A stretch of 58,896 nt of DNA, from assembly GCA_015061565.1 (NCBI GenBank), contig SUWI01000003.1, positions 1 through 58,896 on the forward strand. The letters are read 5' to 3'. This DNA comes from Lentisphaerota bacterium (lineage in GTDB: Bacteria > Verrucomicrobiota > Lentisphaeria > Victivallales > UBA1829). Below are positions 17,301 to 25,121 of the stretch, piece after piece; positions within the stretch are counted from its first letter, which is position 1, and each line of letters starts with the position of its first letter. Both the position numbers and the translations under genes were made by a program. A model generated the notes under the pieces. That model did not search any database, was not told the DNA's origin, and saw only the letters and a list, made by a program, of their open reading frames with translations.

Positions 17301-17433
17301 AATTGGTATTCAATTCTTTGAAAGCCAGCAGACACGCCTTGTGCAGCTGGCGCAGATGCACACTGTCGGATAAATCGCCGCCTGCAATCAGCAGTTTTAT
17401 GCTTTCAACCGTATTTTCAACAGTATTACCCAT
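14368..17433 (-). CDS. Large coiled-coil membrane protein of the GTPase operon, function unknown
   Basis: This 1021-residue protein has a largely helical N-terminal half, one clear transmembrane helix at about residues 352-375 (WCIYGICGAVLLTLAIGFSI), then a long coiled coil to about residue 560. The C-terminal 450 residues look globular and include NIIFVPIPVDNETNSRFIIS. I recognise no catalytic motif. It overlaps the upstream GAP1-like gene by 8 bases (ATGGGTAA) with GGAGAAA as the ribosome site, so the two are translationally coupled and probably made in equal amounts. It could be the scaffold or signal-transmission subunit; that is inference from position and architecture only. Confidence 0.6.
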   Translation of the reverse strand: MGNTVENTVESIKLLIAGGDLSDSVHLRQLHKACLLAFKELNTNLEQCRTLIENGSIQAARELNLSFDPPLTRKAELLAYFKANDFFAICKEYGLETPVFPDEQLLQQLIAPISTGEKRLHALFQDYRKIARNGSMLQRITLLRQILQKLPNSPRWRNDLITAERSRCQEIEHDLEEIDGYSDCCSRLEELCREVMAPDWLIPPKEELKSAIRQKLRPLQQAKLNKEIESKLAQLQECYQARDIDRLEKEFEKWKMFCSSPVINLSDEQRQTAADIESFLEQEAETRKNDRICQELILKIEQKLADNAPFSEVAGDYNQLQLMDNLIPTALDDRLKALEEEYNRLEHLRHVRWCIYGICGAVLLTLAIGFSIWYMQHYLAVKRNLANMQDLLDNRKYDEVIKIYGGLKAASSKVAADPQIIRIHTAARQQKEEMLNHQKMKEEEFKRLLQQIERLAGTDILDNARQLDLAMSQAEKLKDKELLSKESLDQFTRLETKIIQKRTELKKQRETEFLAFCRKKCGEVEELIKQIRDPQKKLNDLRTLLAVSQNDFDEKLKSSRYSYIIPSMKDEEKKKYQASKTRFELTWENENAFRLVNSPVSFDDFIRDLEKIRYKHPDLAIRYSLPLRLCKNWKDERDNYEKNFPERLEGFPDNNGFSDGLFKTDVGVFRPKMERSKNFDQFFQDLQTDKDLKEIIFADKDRRPFYFYFHEKDGQVEYLRHPRRINIIFVPIPVDNETNSRFIISFNEKNPEMPYLITTRHPNLPYELPKGFISLNGQQKPPLPKDGLPFWPGQVLSSKYNALNGDGPGLISNLKGALRFICQKGNVENIYLKKTLLLQFLQELYDTSPLLYPELSAALEELKQTPQRNWRAPQAAAEYGEEKRQFDRKWTLENLNRLLEAGEIRDRFICKAHARLLIPVGVVQKSEQNKVKIHLFKDCKLPVEGLVLENNAVFVLPKKVWKGEVPRDDKWKKRLFAGQVIWCYGDNQSTGEFLRKWREEAQRLNIELKVRPAVLPADLVL

Positions 17434-20011
17434 TGACGTTTCTCCGGATTATTTTAACTTTTCTATTTTTCAGATCTTCCAGCCGTTCCTGTTCTGGAAT
17501 TTGCCTGTATATGCCAATGACATCCTCCAAACGCCGAGGTTCTTTGTTTTCCAAAATATGCTTGACTTTACGGAATAAAACTGGTGAACTTTTTTGCAGA
17601 ATCTCAATCAAATCACGGTTTTTCTTTTGAAACTCTTTACGGCTGATTTCATAATTTTTCCGGAGCTCAGCCAGTTGTTTCCGACAGCTGCTGCAAGCCT
17701 GGTATTTCTCTCTGAAATCATTATAGTCCCGAAGTATTTTCAGAGACATTTTATCCAGCTTTTCCTTCTTGGTCTCCGTCTGCAATATTTGCCTGATCCC
17801 ATCGATATGCAGCTTCCAGGCTTTTTCATCATCCAGCGGAGCGAGCCGTTTGGTTTCCTCCCATTTCGACTTGAGCTTTTCCTTTATTTGCGGCGGTGCT
17901 TCAATTACCAGTTCGGGTTCTTTCAGCTGCTGCCGGTTCTCGGTCTTGAATCTCTCTTCCTCTTTTTCCAGATTCACTAATTTATCCAGGGATTTATTCC
18001 GTTCTTCGGTCTTTCTGCTCAAAGGTGACTGGGATAATGTATGTAAAAGAATATCTCTTTGATCTATTTTGCCCAAACTGCGGTTATTGTTCGAAATCGT
18101 ATAAAATTCCCTGAATGTCCACAGATTATCTGAAACATGCAGATAAAACCAGAAATTATCCATCTCATCTTTTATTTCGATTTTGATTTCCTTGTTCAGT
18201 ATCCTTTCAATACATTCGGGGAGATTACCGGTATCGAAAGTAAAGCTCTCCCCCTTCTTTGATATGAATTCGATCTGGGAGATATCTTCTTTATGAGGGA
18301 CATTATTGCCCTTTTTCGAGGGCGGCTGGATGGTCAGGACACCGTCGGACAGTTGGATGATCATCTGGCCGGCTGGATCTTTATCCGGCAGCCGGTTCTG
18401 CTTGATTCCCGAAGTATCGACTCGGGATGAATAAACTGTAACGGATTTACCCGGGCTGGAAATGAAATCTTCCGGATTTTTAATATCTAACCCGCCAATG
18501 GAATGAAGGCTCAGTTCCATTTTTGCCGAATCCCGCAAAGCCATCGGCAATTTGATTCGTTTGCCGGAATAAAAACCGAGGTACAATTCAAAATAATCGC
18601 GGTCCGAGAGCCGGCCGAATTTTACTTTTGGAACTGCGGTATCCTTTTTTTGCGGCAATGCAGCTGCCGGTTTGGGATCCCTCAATTTGCGAGGCTGTTC
18701 ATGGAGAGGCTTTTCACGGGATTTCTTCGGTTTTTGCCGGGTTTCCGGCTGGGCTGTTCCCGATATGGGCGGAACACCGGCGGAGACCTTGCCGTCGGGG
18801 TGTTTTTTCCCTGCCTCAGCATTTTTCTCCGCCCTGATGCCTGCAGCCGGATTTGTTATTTCAACAATGTCCTCAGAACATCCATTATGATCATGCGGGT
18901 TTTCCGGTGGCAGATTTCCCGTAAAGATCCGCCAGGCCACCGCGGAAATCAAACCCAGGATCGCAGCACAGATAACCGTCAGTATCAGGATTTTTTTGAT
19001 TTTCTGACTGGACTGTTTTGCGTCAGGCGGGTTACTTTCCTCCTTAGCCTGCATCTCAGTTCGATCGATTGGATCCAGCCGTACCTGATCATGATCCGAA
19101 TCGGCGGCTTTTCCGTTCGGCTGCGGGTCCGTGATATCTTCGATCCGGGGGTCGGAAGGATCGGATGCCTCATCGGCGGCCTGGTTCTCCCGTTCCGGCA
19201 GGATTTCTTTCTCTTCCTGCCGAGACACTTTTGCCTGCCAGGAGGGGGGCAGGGGATTGCCGGTTCCCAGATAAATGACAGATTCCGGATCAAGCCGTTT
19301 GATGCTGCCCAGCTGGACCGAGTCTTTTACATAAGCACGTAAAAACAGCGGATTCGTCATCCGTGAAGAATAACAATACGTGGAAAAGGTGAAATGACGC
19401 AAATCCTCCTTGCTCATCCAAACTGCCATTTCCGCCGCCAGATCCAGCATATCGGCGCCGTTATGCTGAAGCGGGTCGAAGGAAAATGCAAACCCCTTTT
19501 CCGGATTGGAATGGAAACGATCTGCCAAATACTGGCCCCACCGGGGATCGCCGGCCAGTTTTTGCCACATGCTGCCTCCTTGCGGCAAAGGCCGGTGACA
19601 GACCTTTTCCTTCAGGGGAAGCAGCCGGGGTTCACCGCTCCACGGCGGAAAATTCTCCTCCGCCCGTAAAACCGAGACTGCTCCGCCCGGGATATCATCC
19701 AGTTCATCCGGCAAAAAGAGCAGATGATGGGCGATCACATTGCTCCTTCCGGTATAACTCAGTCCGGCATACGATATCCTGCTCAAAACCAGGTATGACG
19801 TCCGGCCCAGACGGAGCAGCTGACATGTAAAATTTACCGGATTGCTGTTTTCATGCTCCGTCCCCGGCGCAAAAAAGGGTTTATATCCGCTCAGATTTTC
19901 AACCGGAGCGATCAGATTCGGCGGAAATCCTTTCGTAAGAGCCACCGTGGTAAAACCGGACCGTCCGGTTATCAATCCGGTCGGGGTAGACGTATATACC
20001 AGCTCAAACAT
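17426..20011 (-). CDS. GTPase-associated protein 1-like (GAP1-N2 type) membrane protein
   Basis: Residues 1-240 look like the N-terminal GAP1-N2 domain: it opens with LVYTSTPTGLITGRSGFTTV, continues with LSGYKPF, and has a SYAGLSYTGRSNVIAHHLLF stretch. That domain defines partners of double-GTPases in proposed bacterial conflict systems. A charged low-complexity region (260-335), one transmembrane helix (about 341-362), a further low-complexity stretch and a mixed helical C-terminal half follow. It lies 16 bases after the GTPase gene, as the family context predicts. Assignment rests on motif memory, so the domain call should be verified by a profile search. Confidence 0.65.
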   Translation of the reverse strand: MFELVYTSTPTGLITGRSGFTTVALTKGFPPNLIAPVENLSGYKPFFAPGTEHENSNPVNFTCQLLRLGRTSYLVLSRISYAGLSYTGRSNVIAHHLLFLPDELDDIPGGAVSVLRAEENFPPWSGEPRLLPLKEKVCHRPLPQGGSMWQKLAGDPRWGQYLADRFHSNPEKGFAFSFDPLQHNGADMLDLAAEMAVWMSKEDLRHFTFSTYCYSSRMTNPLFLRAYVKDSVQLGSIKRLDPESVIYLGTGNPLPPSWQAKVSRQEEKEILPERENQAADEASDPSDPRIEDITDPQPNGKAADSDHDQVRLDPIDRTEMQAKEESNPPDAKQSSQKIKKILILTVICAAILGLISAVAWRIFTGNLPPENPHDHNGCSEDIVEITNPAAGIRAEKNAEAGKKHPDGKVSAGVPPISGTAQPETRQKPKKSREKPLHEQPRKLRDPKPAAALPQKKDTAVPKVKFGRLSDRDYFELYLGFYSGKRIKLPMALRDSAKMELSLHSIGGLDIKNPEDFISSPGKSVTVYSSRVDTSGIKQNRLPDKDPAGQMIIQLSDGVLTIQPPSKKGNNVPHKEDISQIEFISKKGESFTFDTGNLPECIERILNKEIKIEIKDEMDNFWFYLHVSDNLWTFREFYTISNNNRSLGKIDQRDILLHTLSQSPLSRKTEERNKSLDKLVNLEKEEERFKTENRQQLKEPELVIEAPPQIKEKLKSKWEETKRLAPLDDEKAWKLHIDGIRQILQTETKKEKLDKMSLKILRDYNDFREKYQACSSCRKQLAELRKNYEISRKEFQKKNRDLIEILQKSSPVLFRKVKHILENKEPRRLEDVIGIYRQIPEQERLEDLKNRKVKIIRRNVNG

Positions 20012-20027
20012 GCGATGGCATCTCCTG

Positions 20028-21803
20028 TCACTTTACAGTTTTGCGGACATCGGGGAATCGGTATTTGCTGCCGTTCAATTCAATTTCAGCGCCGGCATAG
20101 CATATCGGCAGACGAATGATCTTGCCGTTAGCCGGATGCGTGAAAACGATCTTGTCTTTGATGATCTGACCCAGAATTGCAGTATTTGACGCAGGGCATT
20201 TTGCAACCGGGATCTGCTCATTCTGCGCGAGCAGAAGCAGGATCGGCACATCGACCCAGATCGGACTGATCTTTGCCGGCGTGACTCCTATGGTTCCATC
20301 GGTTTTCTGTTCGGCAAAAGTCCCGAAATTCGAAACGGGAATGAAAAAGACATTGTCAAAAAAACTTTCCGCTGCATTGACCAGACCGGGAACATAATTC
20401 AGCATCATTTCCCGGAGCGTATAGGACACTTGGTAAATATTGTCCATCGCCAGCAGATATTCCTCTTCGTCTTGCCACCCCTTGCGCTTGGTTATATAGG
20501 GGGTTTCCGTCATGTTCAGGGGAAATTTGTTCCTCCAGGTATCATATTTGCCTATTGCGATGACCAGAGGGATCTTGCAGGAATCGGAGCTGTGCATATT
20601 GGCATGCCGCCGGATCCGGTTGATCATTTCATTCAGCAGAATGGTCTGATCCACTGCCCGGGGATTCTTCGAAACCTGCGGATCGCGTTCATCGCAGAGG
20701 TCAAGCCGCATGGATGCATCATTGACCGGATCGAAGAGAAACACGATCCCGTTCGAGTGGGAAAGATGGAAAGTCGCCTGATTGACCCATTCGTCACGCC
20801 CGGGAATGAACATTTCTCCCGAGTTGTCATAAAAAATCATATTGAGATCGTTTTCATCGCCGTTCTGGCGAAAATCGAAGACAAAGGGTTTGGGCAATTC
20901 AATGTCTATATCGTCCAGGCGGATCCGGTCGGAAATGCCTTCCCCGGAGATCTGGGTCGCCGGCAATGAGGTGATCTCGTCCGGTTTCAATGACATGAAA
21001 AGCTGTTTTTCATAGGAATTCAGAGTCGCATTGAGTTCAGGATCCGCATCGAAAAAAGCTGCATCGAAATATTCCGGCAGGGTTTTCCGAAGCTGATGGG
21101 TCAGGCAGGTCAGAAAATAAGACTTTCCGCTCGAAGTCGCTCCCGCTATGGAAAAATAAAGGGAAGGCTTGTCCAGCAGTCCCGAAGGAATACGCAGATG
21201 ACAGCGGGGACAAGCCATTTCAGTCGCGGGCAGACCTCTTTCATCCAGCGGCTGGCCCATCTGATTGAATACCGTCGGCATAAACCTTTTTGGCGCATAT
21301 TCGCCCAGTATGGGATCCCCGTACAGGGAAGGATGGACTGATATGTAAAGAATGTAATCCTGATCAAAACTTTTCCAGCAATGAGGACACAGCAGATCCC
21401 CATCGGGGATGTCGCTGTCAAGGTCCACATAGGGAATGTTGGAAATAAATTCAGTTGTGGAATCCGCCCGGGGCGGAAGTTTGAATTTGATCCCGCACTT
21501 CGAACATTTGAATACGGTTGCCTTGAACAGATCTTCCGTAACGCTGTAGTGCTGGCCGCAATCCGGACAGGCTATCCGTATGCTCCCCCCGTTGCCGGAA
21601 CTGAGAAATTCTGCCGTTTTGATTTTCTGGTCAGGCTGATCGGCAAGGATTTTCCCGATCTTGAGGCATTGCCCGTCCTGCGGTCCGCCGGATATTTTGG
21701 CAAAAGAATCTTCCGAAATCGTCTTGCCCGAAACCATTTTCCGCAGTTGTTCCAGCGAAAAAGGTCCGACCTGCAAGCCGTCTTTGAATATGTAATAGTC
21801 CAT
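20028..21803 (-). CDS. GYF-like/zinc-ribbon P-loop GTPase
   Basis: Residues 1-50 are a GYF_2/DUF4339-like domain (YYIFKDGLQVGPFSLEQLRK). Zinc-ribbon cysteine pairs follow at C79/C82 with C100/C103 (MJ0042-like) and at C139/C142 with C198/C201. The P-loop is GATSSGKS (221-228), G3 is DNSG (326-329), and GKYD (418-421) sits where the G4 N/TKxD motif is expected, so a TRAFAC-like GTPase of the double-GTPase conflict type is the best reading. There is no transmembrane segment; it should be cytoplasmic. It lies 16 bases before the GAP1-like gene. It is the only recognisable nucleotide-binding enzyme of the operon, and thus the probable switch. Confidence 0.75.
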   Translation of the reverse strand: MDYYIFKDGLQVGPFSLEQLRKMVSGKTISEDSFAKISGGPQDGQCLKIGKILADQPDQKIKTAEFLSSGNGGSIRIACPDCGQHYSVTEDLFKATVFKCSKCGIKFKLPPRADSTTEFISNIPYVDLDSDIPDGDLLCPHCWKSFDQDYILYISVHPSLYGDPILGEYAPKRFMPTVFNQMGQPLDERGLPATEMACPRCHLRIPSGLLDKPSLYFSIAGATSSGKSYFLTCLTHQLRKTLPEYFDAAFFDADPELNATLNSYEKQLFMSLKPDEITSLPATQISGEGISDRIRLDDIDIELPKPFVFDFRQNGDENDLNMIFYDNSGEMFIPGRDEWVNQATFHLSHSNGIVFLFDPVNDASMRLDLCDERDPQVSKNPRAVDQTILLNEMINRIRRHANMHSSDSCKIPLVIAIGKYDTWRNKFPLNMTETPYITKRKGWQDEEEYLLAMDNIYQVSYTLREMMLNYVPGLVNAAESFFDNVFFIPVSNFGTFAEQKTDGTIGVTPAKISPIWVDVPILLLLAQNEQIPVAKCPASNTAILGQIIKDKIVFTHPANGKIIRLPICYAGAEIELNGSKYRFPDVRKTVK

Positions 21804-21818
21804 CTTGATAACGAAGCC

Positions 21819-22931
21819 TCAGTTATGGTTGTATTTCTGATATTCCGAAAGGGCGGTATCAAACCGTTTTTCCCAGTCAGGATTTCTGATCATCTGGAGC
21901 ACTTCCAGCATCGCATTGCCCCATTCCGGAAATTCACTGCGCGGTGATAAGGTCTGCGTCTTCCTCCAGGCGGTGTAACAGCTCGGCACAAAGGTGCGGT
22001 TCATATCTTTCAGATCTGACGGCGGCGCATATTCCCACTGGCCGTGCCGGTCCGGGAAAACCGTTTTGAAACTTTTTTCCCGATTCTGGTTGTCATTCCT
22101 GTTCTGGACATATTTTTCCCGGATTTCTTCCCCGATCTGTTTTATTTCTTCATTCAGTTCGTTCTTAAGTTCATTGCTGATGCCGGAATGGCGGATCGCC
22201 GCCACCGATATGTCCCAATATTTTGAATACAGACAAAATGCCAGAAAATAATTTTTCTGATTATCTGCCAGATTTTGGATGACCCGGATCGCATTTGCAT
22301 TTTTCAGGGAACCTTTCAACCCTTTTTCCAGCAGCATGTCCAGGGTGCCGGAATTGTTGTCCTCGGACGAGTTTTGAGGCGAATAAGGGCAGCTGCTCCG
22401 TCTGGACGCCGCTTGCTTGTTTGAACGGGCGTTCGACTTCGCCTTGGCCGCACGATACTGGGCAATATTTAGTCTTATGGCATTGTTAAACTTCTCCAAA
22501 TCCTTATAAAAGGAAAGTACCAGATTGGTGACTGGCGTATTCATTTTTTCTGCCAGTTTCCTGTACCCGTCCGATAATTTTCTTGCCTTGAAGCCGCTTT
22601 TGATATTCCAATATGCCAGTTCCATGGCCACTATCTCCGGAGTCAGTTCCGATTCGAGATAATTTAGTTTTGTGCAGGCTCCCAATTTCGGTTTGACATA
22701 ACAAATTGATCCGTTCCCACGGTAAGGCGTGCACTCCAGCAGAATTGCACCATCGTTTTCGCGAATTGCCTTTTGAAAAACCACAATGTCTCTTTTTATC
22801 GTTTTTCCATCCGAATATTCAGCATAAAGCAATTGCCCCGCATCATCAACGGTCAGAAATTCATCCGCAGCTGATAACCAGAAAAAAGAAAAAAAGAGCT
22901 GCATTATACAGAAAATAACTTTATGCCTCAT
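21819..22931 (-). CDS. Secreted protein of unknown function, first gene of the GTPase operon
   Basis: The start at 22931 is chosen because GAGAGGAG lies a few bases upstream and it opens a signal peptide (MRHKVIFCIMQLFFSFFWLSA) with a probable cut after SAA. The mature part, about 345 residues, is helix-rich and polar with a short Arg/Ser-rich segment in the middle (SNARSNKQAASRRSS). I recognise no domain. It precedes the GTPase by 15 bases. Being the only exported component without a membrane anchor, it could be a periplasmic partner of the two MotB/TolR-like proteins; this is speculation. Confidence 0.7.
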   Translation of the reverse strand: MRHKVIFCIMQLFFSFFWLSAADEFLTVDDAGQLLYAEYSDGKTIKRDIVVFQKAIRENDGAILLECTPYRGNGSICYVKPKLGACTKLNYLESELTPEIVAMELAYWNIKSGFKARKLSDGYRKLAEKMNTPVTNLVLSFYKDLEKFNNAIRLNIAQYRAAKAKSNARSNKQAASRRSSCPYSPQNSSEDNNSGTLDMLLEKGLKGSLKNANAIRVIQNLADNQKNYFLAFCLYSKYWDISVAAIRHSGISNELKNELNEEIKQIGEEIREKYVQNRNDNQNREKSFKTVFPDRHGQWEYAPPSDLKDMNRTFVPSCYTAWRKTQTLSPRSEFPEWGNAMLEVLQMIRNPDWEKRFDTALSEYQKYNHN

Positions 22932-22983
22932 ACACTCCTCTCTGCAAAAATACGAATATTGCAACCGTTCCTGTTAACTTTTA

Positions 22984-23011
22984 TATATAAAAATAACACA
23001 CCTTCTGTTAA
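22984..23011 (-). promoter_or_regulatory. Candidate promoter of the nine-gene operon
   Basis: On the minus strand TTAACA (complement of 23006-23011), a 16-base spacer and TATATA (complement of 22984-22989) lie about 55 bases before the ATG at 22931. It is the best sigma70-like pair upstream of the operon but weaker than the other host promoters here. Confidence 0.35.
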
Positions 23012-23192
23012 TTGCAAGCAAAGGTCTCTCGTAAAAATCGAAAAATGCCAGTGGAATGTCAAAATCCCGAAGGCGCATCTGGATGAGCTGAAACAGCAGA
23101 TCCAATTATTTATTCCGCCCGTGATCCAGCATGGATACGGATATATTGATACAAATGAATAATTAACCTTTTCAAAACTGAAGCGGATAATT

Positions 23193-23219
23193 GATGCTGG
23201 AGCTGTAGGCTCCAGCATC
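23193..23219. terminator. Perfect hairpin after the DUF488 remnant
   Basis: GATGCTGGAGC and its exact complement flank a TGTAG loop (11-bp stem). It begins 10 bases beyond the DUF488 stop on the minus strand. No strong U-run follows on either side, so termination strength is uncertain. Confidence 0.5.
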
Positions 23220-23228
23220 TGAAAACTC

Positions 23229-23781
23229 TTACTTTGCAATCAGTTTTCTGATATATTCTCTCGTATAAAACGCAGTTCCGTACGGAACGCGGTCAACTTC
23301 CCTGCCGCATTCATCATATTTCAAACCCAAATTTATAATTTCCACATCACGAAATTTCTCCTTCAAATACATTGCAATCAAACCGCGATGACACCGAAAC
23401 AGCGGCTGTTCCGCGCACATGATTGCCGTATAATCGATGTCATTGAGAGTGAGTTTCCAGCTCACGGATAACACCCTCAGCGAAATACTCAACTGCATAG
23501 CGGTCAAGTTCCCACTGCTCATCGATACACGCACGAAACGCCTTCGGCTGAGGCGCCAAAGCGAGATAATGCGTGTAATCGATTCCTTCGTTTTTGCAGC
23601 TCTCATTCAACACCTTGCTGTTGAAAGCTTTGTAAAACTGCTGATTCGGATATCGCCTGACATCCCACAGCTTTCTGACTCCTTCACGATGAAGAGTTTT
23701 GAAGAAACAATCACTGTTGTTTCCATTCCACTTCTGACCATTGAATTCTCCTCTTGCAGCGACCGTGAACAGTTTAACCAT
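23229..23781 (-). pseudogene. DUF488 family gene broken by a +1 frameshift
   Basis: Reading from ATG 23781 (GGAGAAGG two bases upstream) gives a DUF488 N-terminal half: VKLFTVAARGEF, LWDVRRYPNQ, and a stop at 23440. The family C-terminal half, with the diagnostic cysteine-histidine segment CAEQPLFRCHRGLIAMYLKE, continues in the next frame down to 23229. A single-base difference between about 23440 and 23470 separates them. The result is either a decayed gene or a sequencing error. The function of DUF488 is not established. A hairpin follows the stop. Confidence 0.75.
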
Positions 23782-24183
23782 AACCTTCTCCTTTTGTTTG
23801 GGGTTCATTCAACAATATGGGCGTGCCATCAGAAATTTTCTGAAAAAAAACGTCTGGAATAACACCCGTATTATTTATCACCCCAAAAATCATTACGGGA
23901 AAGACAAGAAAACGGCAGGAATGACTGCAATGCCGATCCGACGTGGAAAACCTGCTGCCGTCGGACGTTTCGACTTCGATCTCGCCGCCGGCTGCGCCGC
24001 GCACCGTTCAGGACGGAAATCAGCAAGGTTCCCCAGGTCCGAAACCATTGACGGCAGTTTCATGCCATTAAGAAGGATCTCTGCCTGTGAAAATAGATCA
24101 GGCGGCCGGATTTCTCCGGCCGCCTGTTCCTGTTTTCATCCCGGGATCATTTCGCCGGGAATTTCAACTGCTGTTTGAGAAGG
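23782..24183. other. Intergenic stretch with no convincing gene
   Basis: About 400 bases lie between the DUF488 start and the acetolactate decarboxylase stop. Open frames here match no protein pattern that I recognise and lack ribosome sites. The only clear structure is the hairpin at 24100-24125. Confidence 0.5.
24100..24125. terminator. GC-rich hairpin downstream of the lipoprotein decarboxylase
   Basis: AGGCGGCCGGA and TCCGGCCGCCT pair perfectly around a TTTC loop (11-bp stem). It is about 60 bases beyond the stop of the minus-strand gene at 24184 and is followed on that strand by TGATCTATTTTC. It is a probable terminator, although the U-run is weak. Confidence 0.6.
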
Positions 24184-24984
24184 TTATTCGCGGGAGGACT
24201 CCACTTTTTTCAGCTCCTGACCGCGGTCTTTATTCAGATCCAGTTTAGCCAGGTGGTCGGACCCGGCCGGGAAGATTGCCCGGAAATCGTAAATCTCGCA
24301 GATTTCCAGTTCGCCGTCAAGCAGGGAGAAGTCGAGGACGTGCCCGCCGCAGCGGCGGTCTTTATCCACGAAATGGACATGCCAGCCGGGAACATTCATA
24401 CCCTTGACGTATTTGGGGAACAGAAAACCGACCATATCGCCGGAGATGTTTTTGAATTTGAATTCGGCCTGATTCTTGGAGGCTTCGATCAAGGGGCGGT
24501 AAGGTTTTTTCTGGCGTTCGACGGAACGGGTATGCATGAAGGAGAATTTGCCTTTGAAGCGGATCGCGACCGGAACGTTCCGGTTGGCAATGTATTGCGG
24601 GACCTGTTTTTCGAAATCCTTGAAAGATTTGATGTTTTTCAGCTGGATCTTTTTGGTCGGAACGAAATTGACCACCGTGGCGAACGGGATCGTTTCCGAA
24701 TCGGCCGGACGGTTTACCGTGCCATCGTATTTCACCTGATAGACCACGCCGTCCACCACCAGCATTTCGCCGTCCAGCTGATGCATGGTGCCGATCCCGA
24801 GATTGCCCCAGGATTTGAGCTGGGCGACCGTGGCGGAACCGTCATACATGCCGCCCAGCAGGGTGTCGATGATGGCCACCTGGGTGATGCGGGGTTCGGT
24901 TTGCGTGGTTCCGCAGCCGCAGAGCAGCGTGACGCAGAAGATCATGACGGTGGAAAGTGAAAGGACGGAAATGTGTTTTTTCAT
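24184..24984 (-). CDS. Acetolactate decarboxylase, predicted lipoprotein
   Basis: The body is an alpha-acetolactate decarboxylase (AlsD/BudA family): MYDGSATVAQLKSWGNLGIG, HQLDGEM, and the metal site GWHVHFVDKDRRCGGHVLDF with three histidines. The N-terminus is a lipoprotein signal (MKKHISVLSLSTVMIFCVTL, then LCGC), so the enzyme should be exported and lipid-anchored. The start at 24984 has GGAGG six bases upstream. The reaction, acetolactate to acetoin, is normally cytoplasmic, so export is unusual. A second, signal-less copy lies at 27938. No acetolactate synthase is in the window. Confidence 0.88.
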   Translation of the reverse strand: MKKHISVLSLSTVMIFCVTLLCGCGTTQTEPRITQVAIIDTLLGGMYDGSATVAQLKSWGNLGIGTMHQLDGEMLVVDGVVYQVKYDGTVNRPADSETIPFATVVNFVPTKKIQLKNIKSFKDFEKQVPQYIANRNVPVAIRFKGKFSFMHTRSVERQKKPYRPLIEASKNQAEFKFKNISGDMVGFLFPKYVKGMNVPGWHVHFVDKDRRCGGHVLDFSLLDGELEICEIYDFRAIFPAGSDHLAKLDLNKDRGQELKKVESSRE

Positions 24985-25031
24985 GGAAGCCTCCAATTTC
25001 GTTGTTTATTCCATAGTTGATATGAGCTGTT

Positions 25032-25059
25032 AATATAACATTTTGCGGTGATTTTTCAA
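25032..25059 (-). promoter_or_regulatory. Predicted promoter of the lipoprotein decarboxylase
   Basis: On the minus strand TTGAAA (complement of 25054-25059), a 16-base spacer and TATATT (complement of 25032-25037) lie about 50 bases before the ATG at 24984. Confidence 0.6.
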
Positions 25060-25121
25060 GCTGGAAGTAACCCGTTTTTCCAAAATGGTCAGACGGATTT
25101 CAGGTCATAGACTGCGGAAGA

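Larger units (their letters stand above)
9770..22931 (-). other. Nine-gene GTPase/TolQR/vWA conflict-type operon
   Basis: Nine minus-strand genes run from 22931 to 9770 with gaps of at most 16 bases or short overlaps (8, 4, 4 and 11 bases), so they are almost certainly one transcript. Order: secreted protein, zinc-ribbon GTPase, GAP1-like protein, 1021-residue membrane coiled-coil protein, GYF-like membrane protein, MotA/TolQ-like, two MotB/TolR-like proteins, vWA. GTPase plus GAP1-like partners were named from comparative-genomic work on NTP-dependent bacterial conflict systems. Joining them to a proton-channel-like module recalls Zorya (ZorA/ZorB) but without its helicases. The assigned role, sensing plus membrane effector, is inference. 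Confidence 0.6.

Noticed and set aside
9770..22931. Classical Zorya system
   Set aside because: A MotA-like and MotB-like set is present, but there is no ZorC/ZorD (helicase) or nuclease, and the MotB-like proteins show no OmpA-type peptidoglycan domain.
22932..23228. Short genes upstream of the nine-gene operon
   Set aside because: The frames on both strands have poor starts and no known pattern. Only a candidate promoter and a hairpin are supported; a plus-strand segment is noted as a possible remnant.
23440..23470. Programmed frameshift in the DUF488 gene
   Set aside because: No slippery heptamer, rare-codon pause or downstream structure is visible at the junction; a simple indel or sequencing error is more likely.
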